Assembly (NCBI GenBank): GCA_038503035.1
Contig: JAVSML010001075.1
Location: forward strand, 392,101 to 456,100
Direction of reading: 5' to 3'
Origin: Crocodylus rhombifer
Taxonomy: Eukaryota > Chordata > Crocodylia > Crocodylidae
DNA length: 64,000 nt
Part shown: positions 22,601 through 31,600 of the stretch, one piece after another
Layout: each line of letters starts with the position of its first letter
Numbering within the stretch: position 1 is the first letter of the stretch
Made by a program: the position numbers and the translations under genes
Notes under the pieces: generated by a model
Seen by the model: only the letters and a program-made list of their open reading frames with translations
Databases searched by the model: none
Told to the model about the DNA's origin: nothing

Positions 22601-25600
22601 TGGGGTGCAGTGAGGTGGGTGGCTCAGTGCAGGAGTGTGCCCTACTAGCCTTCCACAGTGTCAAGAGGTAGAACATAGAGTATATTGGGTATATATTGTG
22701 TATATTGTGCATTTTTTCGTCCTTCTGATCATTTTGGATGAAAGATTTCAATTGGATCAGGATTTCTTCATATCAGCTCTTTTTTATGCTATTCTGGTTT
22801 CATTTCTTTCTTTTACTTTCTTTTCCATTACTTTTTTATGCTATGTATCTGTGTGCTAAATTATTATATTTCTTGTTTGTTTTCTCTTTTCTAATCCCTT
22901 TCCTCTCATCTCTTGCACTATTTCCCACTTTTTCATTTTTTCTTTCTCTCCTCCCACTGCCCTTTCCTTGTTTTTTATCCCTTTGATTGCAGGTTATACC
23001 ACAGGAAGATGAATCTATGAGCAGCTTGATGTATAAATACATCATCCATGAGGACTTGCTGCCTATGATTGGAAACAATAATGTCCTTCTTGAAGAGATG
23101 GACACCTATGAGTGGGCTCTCAAGAGCTGGTCGCAGTGCTCCAAGGCTTGTGGAGGAGGTCTCTTTCTCTTTTATGTTTCTTACTACATTGAGAAATAGT
23201 TAGCCACGATAGTCTGAAGTCAGGCAGAAGGCAGGGTAGATTTATACCTTATACACTAATCAAGATGTGAATTAAGGGGAAGCTTGGGGGGTGATCCCCC
23301 CATAAGAGACAAGACCCCCCTGTAAGATTTGAAAATCATTACCAGGGTCGGGGTGAGGGGGAGAATCTCTGATTGGATAGCTCCATCACTTAGATGGACT
23401 TGTTAATCAATGAACTGGTTTAGTTTTTTTGCAGACCCCCCCAAGAGTCAAAGTGTAATTTGAACCCTGACAGTAATCACACCAGAGATGCACAACATAA
23501 ACTTTTGTAAGCACAGGGCTTTGTAAGTTCTCTGCATATGAAAGCTTATGCAATACAGCTCTGATTTAGTTAGTCTATAAGATGCAAATCTACCCTGCCT
23601 TTTGTCTTACTACATAGTCACACATGTGTAGCTCTCAGATATCTTGGACATATAGGACGTTAGAAGTATCCATCAGCCCCTGGCTTCTAAATATCCAAAT
23701 ATTCCTCTTCCTGAGCAATTCCAGGCCTTAAGCTTATCTCATTTGCGAAGAGAGTCAAAGTTCCTTTGCACTATTCTGATGTACTTCATGTCTAAATCTG
23801 CTTTGATGCAGTCTCTGTGCTTCCACATGCTTATGATTTCTGTGGATTCCTGGAACCTGAGATTTAATGCAGGGTAATGCAAGCAACCATTATAAAGGTA
23901 TGAACAATTATTGCCAAGCCTTCTTTGAAACAGCCTTACTCTATATGCACAAGGACAAATTTTTCAGCATGCATTTTTAATTATGCATACATAATTTTGA
24001 ATGAATTTTGCACACTTAAAAGAAGTAATTCTGCACATGGTACAATTTTGTATGTACAAATGTGGGATTTGCCCACATTAGAAGCACTAGCAGGTTTTGT
24101 AGGCATGGTTAAGTAGGATCCCTGAAAGGATTACTTTTTGGCTAGAAACAGATATTGCTAAATGAAGTGGATCAGCTGTACTGTGATGTATCACAGCACC
24201 GCTGATCTGCTTTACTGGGCAAAATGCACATTGTTCCTTGTTCTGCCTTTGGTGGTGTGGAACAAGGGCTGATGTGATCTCTGGATGTGGTTTTGGGCTC
24301 AGTCAGATCCATCCCCGTGATTGGCTTTCCCCACTCAGCCAGACTTGCTCCAGTGATTGCTGGGGTTGGGTCTTGGTGAGATTCCCTGGGGTGCCTCTCT
24401 GTAAGCATGCAAAGCTGGGTAGGTGTTCTGGGGGCTTGAGGGGCTCTCAGGCCCCTAGAACACCTGCCTGGGGTGGCTGGAGTATGCAAGCAGCTCAGGC
24501 TGCTTGTGTTCTTCTGTCACAGAGTGAATAGATGTCTGCCATAATAAAGTGGCAGAGTCTATTCCCAAGCAAGTGCAGCCAGTTTGCCAAATGGTAGCAA
24601 TGTTGTTTTTATGATGTGGATTTTTTTCTACTGGGGGAACTAAAGTGGGCTGGGGCCCACTCAGCTCTTTTCACTGAAAGCCATAATATGCACTGGAGCT
24701 AAGGGGGCAATCTGCTAAATGCACGCCATAGTCTCCAAAGAGTTTATGCCTGTGGCTTATATTGGAATTACTCCCTGTGCTAGAACAGAACTTGGATGCA
24801 ATCAAGAATCTGGGCCCAGACCTACAGGGATGAATTGATGGTATTACCTATTTGCCATAATTTCTAAGGGTAAAGCAGGAGTAGGTGTCAGAGTGTATTT
24901 CTGACTTAGTAGCAATATCTTCCCACCATCTGCTTGCTGACTAAAAATGTGTTCATGCCTTTGTGCCTTACAGCATAGAGGAATCATTGTGTGGCTGCAT
25001 TAAAGCTCCTTCTATGAAATGCTGAGCTCCACAGTTAAAATGCAAATTTCATAGTGAAAAGCAAGAGGAGCTAGTTAGGGAAATCCAGCTGTTGGTTGAG
25101 AAATTGCAGTTCTAGGCCAAATCTTGATCATACCAACAGTTCCCTCACCCTTTGTGTATCTCCCTTGCTCTGGTTCCTTCAGGTATCCAGTACACCAAGT
25201 ATGGCTGTCGGAGGAAAAGTGATAATCGGATGGTGCATCGGAACTTTTGTGATAATGGCAAGAAGCCCAAGCCAATCCGGAGGCGATGTAACCTGCAGGA
25301 GTGCTCCCAGCCGATGTAAGTTCTCTCCCCTACTCTCATGGCATTTCCTCCTGCTGGTTTTTTAGTGCCTGTATGAAAGTGCTAAGGGTTAAGACAGGAA
25401 GGTCTTGTCATTTTCCCATAGTAGTGCCATAGCTAGCCTTTCTCATTCCTCCTTTGCAAGACAGAGGTAGAGGCATTGCAAAATGAAGTTGTATTCCTTT
25501 AACTACTTTTCCCTCTCCTCTAAAGTGACAACATCTAGGTGACAGAGCACTGTCCAGATAATCTGGGGATGTTTGGAAGGGAATTGACTACAATGCAAGT

Positions 25601-28600
25601 CTTGGAAAACATAACCTAGCAGATTATGCAAGCCCTGAGAGGGACCAAGACAAACCACCCATTGTTTGGCCTACTTGAGTGAAATGTGTTAGAACAGAAA
25701 GGGTCCTAGAAGATTCTGAGAGTCCTAGATGTAGGCTGAACCTCATTTTCTGCAAATCAAGTAGTTCCATTGATTTCAGTGGTGCTGGGCTGATCACACA
25801 ACCTGCAGATTGTGGAATCTAGCACACTAGTAGGGAGGGAAAGACTGCAGCAAGATCTGGATAGGTTACAGGAGTGGGCTAACATAAACAGGATGTGTTT
25901 CAATACTGACAGGTGCAGGGTGCTGCACTTAGGCAGTAGAAACCAGCAGCACGCTTATAGAATGGGAAACTCCCTCCTTGAGAGCACAGAGGCAGAAAGG
26001 GATCTTGGAGTCACTATTGACTCCAAGATGAACATGGGCCGACAATGCGAGGTCAGGTTGGCAGGGCTAACCGGACCTTGTCATGCATCCACAGGTGCAT
26101 CTCAAGTAGGACCAAGGAGGTGATCCTCCCCCTCTGTGCAACGCTGGTCAGGCCACAGCTGGAGTACTGCGTCCAGTTCTGTGCACCCCACTTCAGAAGG
26201 GATGTGGACAACATTGAAAGGGTCCAGAGGAGGGCTACCCGCATGATCCGGAGACAACAGGGCAGACCCTAAAATGAAAGAGTGCGGGACCTAAACCTGT
26301 TTAGCCTTCACAAGAGAAGGCTGAGGGGGGACTTGGAGACTGTCTCTAAACTCACTAGGGGGGACCAGAAGGGTTTAGGGGAGACCTTGTTTCCCCTAGC
26401 GCCCCCTGGCATAACAAGGAATAATGGGCACAAATTATTGGAGAGTAGGTTTAGATTAGACATCCACAAGAACTACTTAACAGTTAGGGCAGCTAGGAGC
26501 TGGAACCAACTTCCAAGGAAAGTGGTGCTGGCTCCTACCCTGGGGGTCTTTAAGAAGAGGCTTGATGCCTACCTGGCTGGACTCATTTGAGTCCAGTTTT
26601 TCTCCCGCCCAGGCAGGGGTTGGACTTGAAGATCTACAAGGTCCCTTCTGACTCTACTTCTATGATTCTATGATTCTTAGATCTAAATTTTTAGTTTGGC
26701 AACTGTGGTGCAAGTGGTAATGTCAAAGCGCAGACCTCACCTCAGTACAACTTGGATCTCAGTGTTCCAGAGAGATCTTAGTGTTCTGGTTCTGCCAACC
26801 AGAAAGTTCTCCCCTTCAACAAGCTGACAGAGTGGTATTTTCATTATTCAGCTGGTTGGCAGAAGAGTGGGGAGCCTGCAGCAAATCCTGTGGCAAGCTG
26901 GGCATTCAGATGAGGGTTGTGCAGTGTGTCCAACACCTCCAGAATGGCACGAACCGGACGGTGCACACCAAGTATTGCACAGGAGAGCACCCTGACACAC
27001 GCAGGCCTTGCAACCGCTTACCCTGTCCATCCCAATGGAGGACTGGGGCCTGGTCCCAGGTGAGTTCCCTCAGCTTCTGTGATGAGCACAGGACAAATAT
27101 GTATTAACACTTTATTTCAAGGTCTGTGGACCTACGTTGTCCAAAACACTTTACAAACCTGATGCTCACTTTGAAAGCAACTGCTCATATCTTTGCATAG
27201 TCTTCACTGCCAAACTACACCCACCAAACAGGGCTTGTTAGTGGCAGGCAGCCTGGCTGAGCAACTCCAGTTTTAACATGGTAATATCACTTGCTCTGAA
27301 GCTGCTGAGAGCCTTTTCACTATCAGGAAGGATGTTCGAACAACAGTCCCCATGTCACATTGTGAAGAGACATGTTTACTCTAAGGAAGGGGTGGTAAAC
27401 ACATAGCCTGAGGGTTACTGGATAAATTCCATGCTTCATCCCTGTGTGTTGCATGTGGCACATGGGCTGGACCTAGCACCACATGCCCTATACATAGCAT
27501 GGGGAGTAAGCCCAAGGAAGCGGAGGGGACCTGGAGTGCAGGCTGCATGTGGCACCCTGGACCGACCCCCACCCAGGCTGCCTGCAGTGCCAAGTGCAGT
27601 CTGCACAGCATGGGCAGCACATGCCCCTTGCCACCCTGCATGCTCTATGCACACTGAGCCCAGGGCAGATGCTTGCTGCATGGCACACAGGCTGAACCTG
27701 GCACCATGGGTGCTGCATGGGGAGTTGGTCCTGGTCTGACCAACAGATCAGCTCAGTAACCTTCATCTGGCCTGCAGAGCTGGGTGAGTTTGCCACCCCT
27801 GCACTAAGGTCCTGATCCAAAGCTCAGCAAAGTCAATGGGAAGACTGCCATTGGACCAGGCTGTAAGGGCTGAGATCTGTGAGAGGAATATATTTGTTGT
27901 GTGTTGATGGAAGGAGCACATGAGTTAGTTAACTAGATAATAGCATGGACAGCTGATGGCATTTATTACTAGGATTTGTGCAAAAATAACAGTAAAGTAG
28001 CTTTCCATGTAATCTCTTTAGAGGCAGATCAGTGTGTGGAAGTGGGCAGGATAAATACCTCTGTCCCCACACTGGAGAGCTGAGAAATTTGTGGCAGAGT
28101 TGGGATGGGGGGTGGGGAAGGAAGTCCTTTTTAAAGGCTGACCAGTGGCTACCTTAAGAGTGCATGTTTGAAAATACTTGGCATTTAGTTCACCTTAAGT
28201 GTTTGAGAAGGCAGGAATATTTCTATCATATAGGGATTAATGGCATCTTGAAAGTTTTAGCAGTGTCCAGGCCAGAGGATAAATTTCATAAGAAGCACTT
28301 TGAATGCTGATTTGTTTACATTTACATACATGACCTTAGAGAGCTGCACAGCACAGTTGCAAACAATGTTCTTTTGTGTAGCCCTTTTTCACATATGATA
28401 CACTTCAATACATCCCTCCCTGTTTTTAACTTTATCACTGACTGATGTATTTCTCTCCTTCCTTGATGGTTTGGTACAGTGCTCAGTAAGCTGTGGAGAA
28501 GGTATCCAGCAGCGCCAGGTGGTATGCAAAGCCAGTGACAACAGCATTGGTCAGTGTGAGGGTGAGAAACCAGCAACCATCGAAGTCTGCAAAATGCCGG

Positions 28601-31600
28601 TATGCCCAGGTGAGAGGGAAGGTGAAATTTCACTGAGGCAGACTCTCCTGCAGTCAGTCAGGAGCCAAAGTCAGAAGTGAGCAGTAAGGTGGAGTAAGTT
28701 GGACCCCTTTCCATTTATTTACACCTATTTAGATCAGCTGTGCTGAGTTGTAAGGCTATAGACGTTGAAGTAATAGACTTACTGAGGCCTAAAGAGAAGC
28801 TATTACAATATATATGCTAAAGAGTCAGATATATGTTAAAGAGTTGGAATCCATTTAATGAAATAGTGGGTACTGATTATTCCAGTTTGTCTCAATTTAA
28901 AACAGCTGCTTCCCCTGTCAATAGAGGCTATGTCTGCTGTGCTTCTGTCTGTACTATAGTCAGTGAAGCCCAGGTCTTCATGCCTTACAGCTCATATTCT
29001 GAAATGGGAGATAGGCACCTAAATACTTTTAAGTATCTGGGCTTCAGCCCTTACATTCCATCAGACTCAGAGGATTCTTGATTAAATCATGGAAGCCCAG
29101 CAAGTGACCCTGAGGACCAGCAAAGAAAAGATTAACCTATGGGATACTCACTACCTGGACTTACAGAACATTCTTTTTTCAATCTCTGTCCTTTTTTTAA
29201 GTAGGGGCCATATAATATTTTGAGTACTGTTGTGATATGAGTATTTAGAGACTAAGGTGACACCAGCACATTTATTTTAATATAACTCCAGGGTGTTTAA
29301 AAGGCTTTTGGGTGCTTGGCCTGAAATTCCTCGTAGGGGTCTGACTGAAAGAAAGCTTAGTACCTGCTCTCTGAAAATCACTTTCCTTTTTAAGGTGTCT
29401 TCAGTTAAACACTCAAAAACTGGGGCACCCCAAAACATGAGTTACTTTTAAGTCTTGACTTCTTCCTTTGGAGGTGAAAAGTCTGTATTGCTTGGATACC
29501 TCCTCCCCCCCTTGTATTGTTTTGGAAATGCTTCTTATTAGGTAATCATGATGACAACACTTTTTACCTTGTTCCACATTCAGGAAAGCTACTAAGTATT
29601 ACAGAGAATGCTGACAACAGTGATCATGTGACTCCTAAAGTACAGTGGGTGCCACAGGATGGGCCCAAAAATCCTGTTAACAAGGTATCTTCAAGTAAGT
29701 AATCCTTTTTATAAGGATCAGACATGTCTTTTTTTGCTCACTGCTTAAGTGAGGACCTGAATCACACAGGAGAAGATTCTGCTTGTAAAAAGTTTATAAA
29801 CTACCAACATTCCTGTTCTCCTCTTCCAAGATCAAATGTATTTCTGGTGTGGAAATAACTAAACAGAGGAAATTAGATTACTACCACCCTTTTTGGTCCT
29901 GCAGATTACTGTTCAACACTTCCCTGAACTGAGTGTTGAGAAAACAACCCCTTGAGTAATAAGGTATAGGTTCCCTTTCTTGTTCTTTTTTTCTACCATG
30001 TTCCCCATTGTGGATGATGCTGTTTGTGGTGGGAGGTGAGGTGGCTAAATGGCAGCTGTAGCAGCAGTGATTTTTGCACCCCACTCTCCCTCTCCTGCAC
30101 AAAGGCCATGCCTGGGACTACGCCCGCCACTCAGTTATGCTACTGCCCAAATTTACAGAGGTTTCCCTCTGGAAATTCAAGTCACCTTTGTGTCCTTGCT
30201 CACTTTTGTTTCCAACCTTGAAATAGGGATGCCATCTAGTGGCCTTTCAACTGCAAGGATTGACTTAATACCTAGGAGAATGAAAAAGTGCTATTGAAAT
30301 GGTTTGTCACAATGGACATCAGGTCTTTAATTTAGGAAAATGTTGGTTGCTGTTATTTGTTTGTATACTTACCTCATCTCCATATTTCCCCTATTTCACA
30401 TTAATTTCAGTCTTCTCTTAATCCTTCCTGCTGATCCTGGACTGTCACTGGCATATTCTACAGGGATAACACAAGTCTGATTTCTGGCTTTGACACCTGG
30501 CTTTTGGGAGGTGCAAGACAGGGAGGTGCAAGGAGACTTCAAGGGAAAAAGGAGAGTAGTTGTTTCCAAAACAGTCCCCCAATTCTGGGTCAGAAATGCA
30601 ACTGCTCATTGCTGGAATACTCACTTGAGGGGATCCACCATGATACAGACTTCTCTCTCACCCAAACTCCAGTGTTTTTTGCCTAGAGTATTTTTCCTTT
30701 TTCTCCACCTCCCCCTTTTCTGCCCTTCATAAACACAGTTATGGATTTTAAAGCCTTAACATTGTTCAAAGGACAGTAGCTTGCTAGGTGAGATGGCCTT
30801 GTCCTTGCTTTCAGGTATGCTGGAGCAAGAAATGGGATGGTGTGGCAGGGCACTGTTGGTATCTGCTCCTTTAAGGACTCAGCCAAACAACCAGCAGGTG
30901 CTTGATTGCAGCAGCCATATTTTAGATCTCTGGCCGCCTATATAACCAGAACAGTTTGCTGCTGGCGGGCCAGGCAGTAACATCGCCTGGCTGCAAGGCT
31001 GCATGTAAGACTCTGGAGGTAAGGGCAGGAGCTGTAGGGGATGGTCTGGAGGCTCCTGGTCCTGGGCATGACCTAAAACTGCACCCTGCCAGGAGTAGGT
31101 GGCCTGGTGGGGCTCCCAGTGGTGCAGGAGCCCCCAGGGAATGCTAGGCCAGTTGCCACTCTGGTGAAAGGTGGGTTGGGGTGCCTTAATAAACCCAGCT
31201 CCTACAATTGGGTGGGTTACCCCATAGAAGGGTCAGGAAGGCGGACCCAAGAGAGAGAGAGAGGGCTATAGGCTCAATTACCTGACTTGAAATCCCTTGA
31301 CTGGTCAATGCTGTGGCCAGGACTGGAAGGGTCAAAGGACCGGGGGCCCACCATGAGGGACACCCAGAGCTGAGGGCCTGGGGTCCCGACTGGCTTGGAG
31401 GTGGGCCAGGGCCAGTGTGGCCAAGGGTCCCAGGGGACCACACCTGTAAGGGGGAACAGCTCAGGGAGCTAGGCAGCCTTGAATGAGGGCGGAGTAGGCT
31501 GCCTGAGTGGAGGGATCCAGGTGGGGTTCAGACTGGAGGATTCTGGGCCGAGAGTGGGGCCGGTGAAATTAACAACTAGTGGATACCATCTGCGAGGCTT

